From Candidatus Latescibacterota bacterium (GTDB lineage: Bacteria; Latescibacterota; UBA2968; UBA8231): 15,967 nucleotides of DNA. Under the pieces are notes generated by a model, which saw only the letters and a list, made by a program, of their open reading frames with translations, made no database searches and was not told the origin of the DNA. Both the position numbers and the translations under genes were made by a program. The stretch covers positions 1 through 15,967 of the forward strand of contig JAJDTN010000250.1 in the NCBI GenBank assembly GCA_022827165.1, written 5' to 3'. Positions 7,930-15,967 of the stretch are shown here, in pieces; within the stretch, counting starts at the first letter, position 1, and each line of letters begins with the position of its first letter.

Positions 7930-8211
7930 GTGGTCGTTCTGGTCAGCGAGGTGCAGTTGTATCTGCCCGACGCCCACTCCCTCAAGCAGAAGCGCCAGGT
8001 GCTCAACAGCATCAAGGAACGCCTGCACAACCGGTTTCACCTCTCCGTGGCGGAGATCGATCACGCCGATCTGTGGCAGCGCAGCACCCTCGGCATGGCC
8101 GTGGTGAGCAACTCCGGAAGGCAGGCCGACGAGGTTCTGGCCAAAGCGGTGAATTTCATCGAATCCGACGGTCGGGTGCAGATCATCGACTACACCATCG
8201 AGGAGCGCTGA
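7930..8211 (+). CDS. ylxP: DUF503 family protein YlxP
   Basis: A 93-residue protein of the DUF503/YlxP family. Family hallmarks are visible: S-L-K-Q-K-R near residue 18, then N-R-F-H-L-S-V-A-E-I, and the block DLWQRSTLGMAVVSN around 48-62. The family forms small ferredoxin-like folds and has no firmly proven function; its constant position between infB and rbfA suggests a part in ribosome assembly or translation, which is inference. The start is GTG at 7930, 18 bases after infB; no clear Shine-Dalgarno sequence precedes it, so coupling to infB is likely. The following rbfA starts three bases after its stop. Confidence 0.9.
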   Translation: MVVLVSEVQLYLPDAHSLKQKRQVLNSIKERLHNRFHLSVAEIDHADLWQRSTLGMAVVSNSGRQADEVLAKAVNFIESDGRVQIIDYTIEER

Positions 8212-8213
8212 CC

Positions 8214-8597
8214 TTGGCAGGCACCCACCGCGTGCAGCGCGTGCGCCTGCAGTTGCTGCGGGAACTGGGCGAGATCGTGCAGCGGCTGCGGGACCCGCGC
8301 CTCGGGTTCGTGACCGTCATGGACGTGGAGATCCCCAGCGACGACCTGAGCCACGCCACTCTCTTCGTCAGCGTCCTCGGCGACGCAAGAGAGCAGGAGC
8401 ATGCAATGGCCGCGCTGGAGAGCGCCCTCGGGTACATCCGCCGCGAGTTGGCCCGGCGGTTGACGATCCGGCACGTGCCCGAGCTCGCTGTCCGCTACGA
8501 CCACACCTCGGAGCGCGCGGCCCGGGTCAACGCCATCATCGACGGGCTGCCCGGCACCGGGGGCCGCACGGCGGAGGCTCCGCCGCCTCGTGGATGA
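8214..8597 (+). CDS. rbfA: 30S ribosome-binding factor RbfA
   Basis: A 127-residue protein, the usual size for RbfA, a KH-fold factor that binds immature 30S subunits and helps 16S rRNA 5'-end maturation, notably in the cold. Visible hallmarks: an N-terminal helix R-V-Q-R-V-R-L-Q-L-L-R-E-L, then DPRLGFVTVMDVEIPSDD, H-A-T-L-F-V-S-V, and the C-terminal V-P-E-L-A-V-R-Y-D with a trailing helix. The start is TTG at 8214: AGGAG at 8201-8205 is well spaced and the N-terminal helix needs this start. The frame stays open far upstream, but that is the shadow of infB. The stop overlaps the truB start (ATGA). nrnA, often found between rbfA and truB, is absent. Confidence 0.93.
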   Translation: MAGTHRVQRVRLQLLRELGEIVQRLRDPRLGFVTVMDVEIPSDDLSHATLFVSVLGDAREQEHAMAALESALGYIRRELARRLTIRHVPELAVRYDHTSERAARVNAIIDGLPGTGGRTAEAPPPRG

Positions 8598-9484
8598 CCG
8601 TGGAGGGGACCGGGGGCGTCCTCGTCGTCGACAAGCCCACCGGGCCGACGTCGCACGATGTCGTGGCCAGGACTCGCCGGGTCCTCGGGATCCGACGAGT
8701 CGGACACTGCGGCACCCTCGATCCCCTGGCCACGGGCGTTCTCGTCCTCTGCGTGGGCCCCATGACCCGGTTCAGCCGCTGGCTGACCGGCGGCGACAAG
8801 GAATACGAGGCCTGCTTCCGCCTCGGGGCGACGAGCGATACCGACGACGCCCTCGGCGAGATCACCGAAACGCCTGGCGCGAAACCGATGCCGCGGAGCG
8901 GGATCGAAACCGTCCTGAAGCGCTTCCTCGGAGTCATCGATCAGGTGCCGCCCGAGCACTCGGCGGTTCGTGTCCGCGGCGTCCGCAGCTACCACCGGGC
9001 CCGGCGCGGAGAGGCCACGGGGCTGGTGGCGCGGCCGGTCCGCATCGACCGGTTCGAGATCACCGGCTACGAGCCGCCCCGGTTGCGCGTGCGGGTACAG
9101 TGCGGCCAGGGCACCTACATCCGCTCCCTGGCGCGGGACCTGGGCCGGGCCCTCGGCTGTGGCGGCCTGGTGGAACAGCTGAGGCGCCTGCGCGTGGGTG
9201 CGCTGACGATTCGCGATGCCGTCGAATGGGCGGCCCTGGAGCGGCCGGCCGCGCCGGGCATGTTTCTGGACGCACGCAGGGCCTTGTGCGGAATCCTCGG
9301 CTTCGTCGAGATCGACGGGGGAAGGGCCGATTCCTTCTTCCATGGGCAGCCCGTACCGGTAGAGGCGTGCCCCGGAGAGAAGGCGGTCTTTCACGAGGCC
9401 GGTTTTCTCGGCGTGGGACAAGTCGACGAGGAGGGCCGACTGCGCCCCCTCAGAGTGGTGGCCGAGTGGCCCGCCCTGCCATGA
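8594..9484 (+). CDS. truB: tRNA pseudouridine(55) synthase TruB
   Basis: A 296-residue enzyme that converts U55 in the T loop of tRNAs to pseudouridine. The catalytic motif GHCGTLDPLATGVL gives nucleophile Asp43. D-K-E-Y-E-A (68-73) holds the conserved active-site tyrosine (Tyr71), and CGQGTYIRSLARDLG (170-184) is the third family motif. The final 60 residues resemble the PUA-like RNA-binding tail. In the segment usually reading P-P-x-Y-S-A-x-K, this protein has PPEHSAVR: His replaces Tyr/Phe at 122 and Arg replaces Lys at 126. The rest of the site looks intact, so activity is expected. ATG 8594 overlaps the rbfA stop and its own stop overlaps the next start, both as ATGA. Confidence 0.95.
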   Translation: MTVEGTGGVLVVDKPTGPTSHDVVARTRRVLGIRRVGHCGTLDPLATGVLVLCVGPMTRFSRWLTGGDKEYEACFRLGATSDTDDALGEITETPGAKPMPRSGIETVLKRFLGVIDQVPPEHSAVRVRGVRSYHRARRGEATGLVARPVRIDRFEITGYEPPRLRVRVQCGQGTYIRSLARDLGRALGCGGLVEQLRRLRVGALTIRDAVEWAALERPAAPGMFLDARRALCGILGFVEIDGGRADSFFHGQPVPVEACPGEKAVFHEAGFLGVGQVDEEGRLRPLRVVAEWPALP

Positions 9485-9891
9485 GCGGGCCTCCGAGGGC
9501 GCCGCGGCAGGGCGCCGGCGGCCAGGGCCCTTCGGAGATGACCCTGGAGGGCACCGTCGTCCGGGGCGAGGGCCGGGGCCGGCGGCTCGGGTTTCCTACC
9601 GCCAACCTGCGGGTTGCGGCCGGTACGGAGCCGCCGCAAGGCGTCTTCGCGGCCCGGGTCCATCGGGCCGGAGTCGAGTTCGCAGCCGTCGCCAACATCG
9701 GCACACGCCCGACCTTCGATGGACAGGAGGTCGCGGTGGAGGTGCATCTACTGGACTTCGAGGGAGACCTGTACGATGAGCGGCTGCGCGTCACCCTCGA
9801 ACGCCGTCTTCGGGGCGAAAGGCGCTTCGACACGGTCGAGGAACTGCGGCGCCAGATCGCCGGAGATATCCAGCAGGCCCGTTCCCGATGA
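9481..9891 (+). CDS. ribF: Riboflavin kinase, stand-alone domain at the ribF locus
   Basis: A 136-residue protein matching only the C-terminal, riboflavin kinase half of bacterial RibF, which turns riboflavin and ATP into FMN. Motifs: GRGRRLGFPTANL (31-43, with the PTAN signature for nucleotide and Mg binding), G-V-F-A-A-R, ANIGTRPTFDG (71-81) and VEVHLLDFEGDLY (86-98), where Glu87 is the expected catalytic base. Usual RibF is about 310 residues with an N-terminal FMN adenylyltransferase (FAD synthetase) domain carrying a G-x-F-D-G-x-H-x-G-H type motif; no such sequence exists between truB and this gene in any frame. The first 20 residues are a Gly/Pro-rich linker-like piece. ATG 9481 overlaps the truB stop; ATG 9538 is an alternative that would still leave the kinase domain whole. 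The truB-ribF-rpsO order is the usual one. Confidence 0.88.
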   Translation: MSGPPRAPRQGAGGQGPSEMTLEGTVVRGEGRGRRLGFPTANLRVAAGTEPPQGVFAARVHRAGVEFAAVANIGTRPTFDGQEVAVEVHLLDFEGDLYDERLRVTLERRLRGERRFDTVEELRRQIAGDIQQARSR

Positions 9892-9927
9892 GGGAGGGCT
9901 CACACAACAACATCGGAGGCAAGGACG

Positions 9928-10197
9928 TTGTCGATCACCGCTGAACGCAGGAAAGAGCTGGTTGTGAAGTTCGGAGAGAAAGAGGCCGACACGGGGTCGG
10001 CGGCGGTGCAGATCGCCATCCTCTCCGAGCGCATCCGCAATCTCACCGAGCACCTTCGGGTGCACGGCCGCGACTTCGCCACCCGGCGCGGCTTGCTGAA
10101 GCTCATCGGGCGGCGGCGCCGCTTGCAGCAGTACCTGCAGGGGAAGTCGCCCGAGGCTTACGCGACACTGATCAGGAACCTCGATCTGCGGCGCTGA
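9928..10197 (+). CDS. rpsO: 30S ribosomal protein S15
   Basis: An 89-residue protein of exactly the usual length. It binds the central domain of 16S rRNA early in 30S assembly. Conserved elements: D-T-G-S-A-A-V-Q-I-A-I-L, then R-I-R-N-L-T-E-H, the D-F-A-T-R-R-G-L-L-K-L-I-G block and R-R-R-L-Q-Q-Y-L. The start is TTG at 9928 with GGAGG at 9915-9919 at good spacing; no other upstream start fits. In many bacteria S15 represses its own mRNA through a leader structure; here only 36 bases separate it from the kinase gene, and no recognisable S15-binding fold was seen. It is followed by pnp, the classic pairing. Confidence 0.96.
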   Translation: MSITAERRKELVVKFGEKEADTGSAAVQIAILSERIRNLTEHLRVHGRDFATRRGLLKLIGRRRRLQQYLQGKSPEAYATLIRNLDLRR

Positions 10198-10305
10198 AGT
10201 CCCTGGCGCCGAAGCCAGGTCCGGACACGAACGATCCGTCACCCTCCTTCTGCCAGGGATGGCGGGTCCCACCCAAGAACGCCACACAGGAAAGCACCGA
10301 GAGAG
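10198..10305 (+). promoter_or_regulatory. rpsO-pnp spacer with alternative hairpins
   Basis: This 108-base gap is the longest within the operon. CCTGGC (10202-10207) can pair locally with GCCAGG (10214-10219) around GCCGAA. The overlapping TCCCTGGC (10200-10207) can instead pair exactly with GCCAGGGA (10252-10259), eight pairs plus a G-U at each end. The two cannot form together. In Escherichia coli the same gap holds a terminator and an RNase III site through which PNPase represses itself; whether that applies here is inference. No U-run follows either hairpin, and no convincing promoter was seen. Confidence 0.5.
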
Positions 10306-12381
10306 ATGACACACAAAGTCGAGATGGACTGGGGAGGACGCACGCTCTCCCTGGAGAGCGGCAAAGTCGCCGCGAGAGCCAACGGAGCCGTGTGGGTCCG
10401 GTACGCGGACACCATCGTGCTGGTCACCGCATGCAGGTCCCATCGCGCCGAGGACAGGGGTTTTCTGCCCCTGACCGTGGAGTACCGCGAGAAGGCGTAC
10501 GCCGCCGGCCACATTCCCGGGAACTTCTTCAAACGGGAAGGCCGCATGGGGGAGAAGGAAACCCTGAGCGCGCGGATGATCGACCACATGATCCGCCCCC
10601 TGTTCCCCAAGAAGTTCCCCCACGAGATCCAGGTCTTCGTCTCAGTCCTCTCTGCCGACGGCGAGAACGACGCTGACATCATCGGGATGGTCGGGGCCTC
10701 GGCGGCCCTTTGCCTCTCCGACCTCCCCTTCGAGGGGCCCATCGCCGCTCTCCGAGTCGGGCGCGTCGACGGCGATCTGATCGTCAACCCCACCCTCTCG
10801 CAACTCGAAGAGAGCGACATGGACCTCATCATCTCGGGTGACCGGGACAGCATCGGGTCCGTCGAAGGAGGCGCCGAGGAGATCTCGGAAGCCGCCCTCC
10901 TGGAGGCCCTCGAGTTCGCTCATGAGCACATCCAGGAGATCCTCGATCTCCAGGAGGACCTCGCCGAGAAGGCGGGGCGCCAGAAGATGGAGTACTCGCC
11001 GCCGGTCATCGACGCCGAGTTGGTGAAGGCGGTGGAGGCAGCCGCCGCGCAGCGGATCTCCGAGGCGAACCGCTGCGGAGACCGCGACGAGCGCGGCACC
11101 CTGATCGAGCAGATGGAAGCCGAGGTCGCCGCCGAGTTGGAGGAACGTTTCCCCGACTCGGGCAAGGCCATCGGCGAATTGCTCTACGACATGACCAAGG
11201 CGGACATGCGTAGAATGGTGCTGAGCGAGCAGCGCCGCATCGACGGCCGCAAGCTCGACGAGGTCCGGGAGGTGACCTGCGAGGTCGGAGTCCTGCCCCG
11301 GGCGCACGGCTCGGCCCTGTTCACCCGGGGCCAGACCCAGGCCCTGTGCACCTCGACCTTGGGGAACAAGTTCGACGAGAGGATGATCGAGGACCTGCGG
11401 GGCAAGGCCTTCAAGTCCTATTACCTCGACTACAACTTCCCCTCCTACAGCACCGACGAGGTCTCCTTTCCCAGGGGTCCCGGGCGGCGGGAGATCGGGC
11501 ACGGCCACCTGGCCGAGCGGGCCCTGGAGCCCGTGGTCCCGGTGGTGGAGTCCTTCCCGTACACCGTCCGGCTGGTCTCCGACATCCAGTCATCCAATGG
11601 ATCCACGTCGATGGCCACCGTGTGCGGCAGCTCCCTGGCCCTCATGGACGCCGGCATCCCGATCAAGTCCGCCGTCACCGCTTCCGGCGTCGGTCTCATC
11701 AGCGAGGGGGAGGAGTACGCCATCCTCACCGACATCCTCGGCGACGAGGACTTTCTCGGCGACATGGATCTGAAGGTGGCGGGCACCGAGGAGGGGATCA
11801 CGGCGGTGCAGATGGAGAACAAGATCGCCGGCATCCGCCTCGAGATTCTGGAGGAAGCCCTCGAGCGGGCCCGCGCGGGGCGCATGCACATCCTCGATGT
11901 CATGAACGCCTGCATCGACACCCATCGGGCCGAGCTGTCCCGCCACGCGCCGCGTATCGAGTTCCTCAAGATCGACCAGGAGAAGATCGGCGCCGTCATC
12001 GGCCCGGGGGGCCGGACGATCCGCGAGATCGAGAAGAGCGGCGCCAGCGTCAGTGTCGAGGACGACGGCACGATCACCATCTCCGCCGTCGAGGCGGAGG
12101 CCGCGGACCAGGCGCGGGGGATGATCGAGGCGGTCACGGCGGAGGCCGAGATCGGCGCCGAGTACGAGGGCACGGTGAAGCGGATCATGCCCTTCGGCGC
12201 CTTCGTCGAGATCCTTCCCGGCAAGGAGGGGTTGCTCCATATCTCCGAGCTCGACCACCGCCGCGTCGACACGGTGGAGGACGTCGTCGCCGAGGGAGAC
12301 CAGGTGGCGGTGAAGGTTCTCGACATCGACAACGCCGGCAAGATCCGGCTCAGCCGCAAGGCGATGCTGCCGAGGAGCTGA
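10306..12381 (+). CDS. pnp: Polyribonucleotide nucleotidyltransferase (PNPase)
   Basis: A 691-residue phosphorolytic 3'-5' exoribonuclease of normal length. It trims and degrades RNA, often within a degradosome, and can also add tails. Domains in order: first RNase PH domain (about 10-145, FFKREGR at 74-80), helical linker (about 150-300), second RNase PH domain (about 310-540), KH domain (about 552-612, [13 protein letters not shown]) and S1 domain (about 619-689, [15 protein letters not shown]). The metal-binding aspartates are present in [10 protein letters not shown] (Asp482 and Asp488), with Lys490 after them. Two normally conserved spots differ: the Q-M-D-I-K motif reads QMENK (502-506), and G-I-A-M-G-L reads A-S-G-V-G-L. 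Overall activity is still expected. ATG 10306 follows a purine-rich GAGAGAG rather than a textbook site. Confidence 0.96.
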   Translation: MTHKVEMDWGGRTLSLESGKVAARANGAVWVRYADTIVLVTACRSHRAEDRGFLPLTVEYREKAYAAGHIPGNFFKREGRMGEKETLSARMIDHMIRPLFPKKFPHEIQVFVSVLSADGENDADIIGMVGASAALCLSDLPFEGPIAALRVGRVDGDLIVNPTLSQLEESDMDLIISGDRDSIGSVEGGAEEISEAALLEALEFAHEHIQEILDLQEDLAEKAGRQKMEYSPPVIDAELVKAVEAAAAQRISEANRCGDRDERGTLIEQMEAEVAAELEERFPDSGKAIGELLYDMTKADMRRMVLSEQRRIDGRKLDEVREVTCEVGVLPRAHGSALFTRGQTQALCTSTLGNKFDERMIEDLRGKAFKSYYLDYNFPSYSTDEVSFPRGPGRREIGHGHLAERALEPVVPVVESFPYTVRLVSDIQSSNGSTSMATVCGSSLALMDAGIPIKSAVTASGVGLISEGEEYAILTDILGDEDFLGDMDLKVAGTEEGITAVQMENKIAGIRLEILEEALERARAGRMHILDVMNACIDTHRAELSRHAPRIEFLKIDQEKIGAVIGPGGRTIREIEKSGASVSVEDDGTITISAVEAEAADQARGMIEAVTAEAEIGAEYEGTVKRIMPFGAFVEILPGKEGLLHISELDHRRVDTVEDVVAEGDQVAVKVLDIDNAGKIRLSRKAMLPRS

Positions 12382-12415
12382 CCTTCGGAAGAGGCGGCGC
12401 GACAGGCGCGGAAAG

Positions 12416-12462
12416 AAGACTACCGAAGCTCGCGGCAGGCCCTCGGCATCGGTAGTCTTTCT
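12416..12462 (+). terminator. Probable intrinsic terminator after pnp
   Basis: AAGACTACCGA (12416-12426) pairs perfectly with TCGGTAGTCTT (12449-12459), 11 base pairs, around a 22-base loop in which two more G-C pairs can form. The right arm runs into TTTCT and then GTTG. The stem is strong but the loop is long and the U-run short, so termination may be partial. It ends only about 20 bases before the asnS start, so no room for a promoter remains between them; asnS may depend on read-through or on a promoter inside or before the hairpin. Confidence 0.65.
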
Positions 12463-12481
12463 GTTGAAGGAGTGGACGATC

Positions 12482-13810
12482 GTGGGTGACGACCGTTCAG
12501 CACAGCCGGACGTGACCATCTGCCGGGTCGCCGAGATCGCGGAGAGGGAAGGGGAACGCGTGCAGCTCTCCGGCTGGATCTACAACAGCCGCTCCAGCGG
12601 CAAGCTTCACTTCCTGCAGGTGCGCGACGGCTCCGGCATCGTCCAGTGTGTCATCTTCCAGGGAGAGGTGGCGCCGGAGGTCTTCACAGGGTGCCATCAA
12701 CTGCCCCAGGAGACGGCGGTGGTCGTACGGGGCCGGGTGCGCGCCGACCCGCGTTCGCCCCTCGGTTACGAGGTGGGGGTGGAGGACCTGGAGGTGGTCC
12801 ATCGGTCCGAAGAGTACCCCATCTCGCCCAAGGAGCACGGCGTCGCTTTTCTGCTGGAGCATCGCCACCTGTGGCTGCGCTCGGTGCGTCCCAACGCCGT
12901 GCTGCGGGTGCGCGCCGTGGTCATCGACGCCTGCAGGGAGTACATGCGGCGCGAGGGCTTCCTCCTCATCGACGCCCCGGTCCTCACCCCCGCCGCCTGT
13001 GAGGGAACGACCACCCTCTTCGAGACCGACTACTTCGGCGAGACGGCCTACCTCACCCAGAGCGGCCAGCTCTACATGGAGGCTGCGGCCATGGCCTTCG
13101 GCAAGGTATACTGCTTCGGCCCCACCTTCCGCGCCGAGAAGTCGAAGACGCGGCGCCACCTCACCGAGTTCTGGATGATCGAACCCGAGATGGCCTACTG
13201 CGATCTGGCGGGCAACATGGAGGTCGCCGAGGGGTTGGTGACGCACGTGGTGCGAAGGGTCCTCGCCGAGTGCCGGCACGACCTCGAGGCGTTGGAACGC
13301 GACCCGGCGCCCCTGGAACGGACCGCCGAGGGACAGCCTTTCCCGCGGATCTCCTACGGGGAGGCGATCGAGATCCTGCGCGAGGAAGGAAGCGATCTGC
13401 CTTGGGGAAGCGATCTCGGCGGCGACGACGAGACCCTGCTGTCGAAGCGCTTCGATCGGCCCGTCCTCGTCCATCGCTATCCGGCGCAGGTGAAGGCCTT
13501 CTACATGAAGTCCGATCCCGAGGACCGGCGCCTCGCCCTGTGCGTGGACATGATCGCTCCCGAGGGCTACGGTGAGATCATCGGCGGCGGCCAGCGGGAG
13601 GACGACCTGCGGGTCCTCGAAACCCGCATCGCCGAACACGGGCTCCCAGCCGAGGCCTTCGCCTGGTACCTCGACCTGAGGCGCTACGGCTCCGTGCCCC
13701 ATGCCGGCTTCGGCATGGGCATCGAGCGCGTCGTGGCGTGGCTGTGCGGCACCCGGCACGTGCGCGAGACGATTCCCTTTCCCAGAACCCTGCAGAGGCT
13801 GTACCCCTGA
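12482..13810 (+). CDS. asnS: Asparaginyl-tRNA synthetase
   Basis: A 442-residue class IIb synthetase that charges tRNA-Asn directly. An OB-fold anticodon-binding domain (about 25-115, [11 protein letters not shown]) is followed by [22 protein letters not shown], a stretch typical of AsnRS. Motif 2 [21 protein letters not shown] begins near residue 216 and motif 3 [15 protein letters not shown] near 408, ending with E-T-I-P-F-P-R, which marks AsnRS rather than AspRS. GTG at 12482 is preferred because AAGGAG at 12467-12472 sits nine bases ahead; the in-frame TTG at 12464 would place that site inside the coding region. Its presence suggests that this organism need not rely on the GatCAB transamidation route for Asn-tRNA. 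Confidence 0.94.
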   Translation: MGDDRSAQPDVTICRVAEIAEREGERVQLSGWIYNSRSSGKLHFLQVRDGSGIVQCVIFQGEVAPEVFTGCHQLPQETAVVVRGRVRADPRSPLGYEVGVEDLEVVHRSEEYPISPKEHGVAFLLEHRHLWLRSVRPNAVLRVRAVVIDACREYMRREGFLLIDAPVLTPAACEGTTTLFETDYFGETAYLTQSGQLYMEAAAMAFGKVYCFGPTFRAEKSKTRRHLTEFWMIEPEMAYCDLAGNMEVAEGLVTHVVRRVLAECRHDLEALERDPAPLERTAEGQPFPRISYGEAIEILREEGSDLPWGSDLGGDDETLLSKRFDRPVLVHRYPAQVKAFYMKSDPEDRRLALCVDMIAPEGYGEIIGGGQREDDLRVLETRIAEHGLPAEAFAWYLDLRRYGSVPHAGFGMGIERVVAWLCGTRHVRETIPFPRTLQRLYP

Positions 13811-13813
13811 TCG

Positions 13814-15967
<2,154 letters not shown>

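Noticed and set aside
6813..8213. Upstream extension of the rbfA frame through infB
   Set aside because: The extra sequence is Gly/Arg/Pro-rich and overlaps intact infB and ylxP; the TTG at 8214 with its ribosome binding site explains the true start.

Overview
The window is a G+C-rich (roughly two thirds G+C by eye), densely packed bacterial stretch with every recognised gene on the + strand. Almost all of it is housekeeping machinery for RNA synthesis, translation initiation, ribosome maturation and tRNA charging. Gene content (AsnRS, a DUF512 radical SAM protein next to der, ylxP between infB and rbfA, a MerR gene of the kind common in Deltaproteobacteria, Acidobacteria and Gemmatimonadota, and a LeuRS of the large-insert subtype) fits a Gram-negative-like, probably uncultivated lineage near the FCB/PVC or Gemmatimonadota-type phyla. 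That placement is inference; no 16S rRNA is present and I cannot run a phylogeny.

Layout. (1) Bases 1-51 are the 3' half of tRNA-Gly(CCC). (2) Bases 184-3361 hold three genes joined by 4-base stop/start overlaps: a DUF512 radical SAM protein, the GTPase der and a MerR-type regulator. (3) An A+T-rich gap at 3362-3477 carries a plausible sigma70-type promoter and a hairpin, then the classic block rimP-nusA-infB-ylxP-rbfA-truB-ribF(kinase domain only)-rpsO-pnp runs to 12381. (4) A strong hairpin with a short U-run ends that block. (5) asnS and the first 718 codons of leuS follow, with leuS leaving the window at 15967.

The genes work together in a clear way. RimP, RbfA, Der and S15 assemble or check ribosomal subunits; NusA and PNPase control transcription and RNA decay; IF2 starts translation; TruB modifies tRNA; AsnRS and LeuRS charge tRNAs. 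ylxR, the L7Ae-like gene and nrnA, which sit in this operon in many other bacteria, are absent here.

I found no defence system, mobile element, CRISPR array, phage or biosynthetic cluster, and nothing I would call a new biological system. The best leads are modest: a riboflavin kinase at the ribF position that lacks the FAD synthetase half, an unusually high share of non-ATG starts (including infB), mutually exclusive RNA pairings between rpsO and pnp, and sequence deviations in TruB, PNPase and LeuRS.
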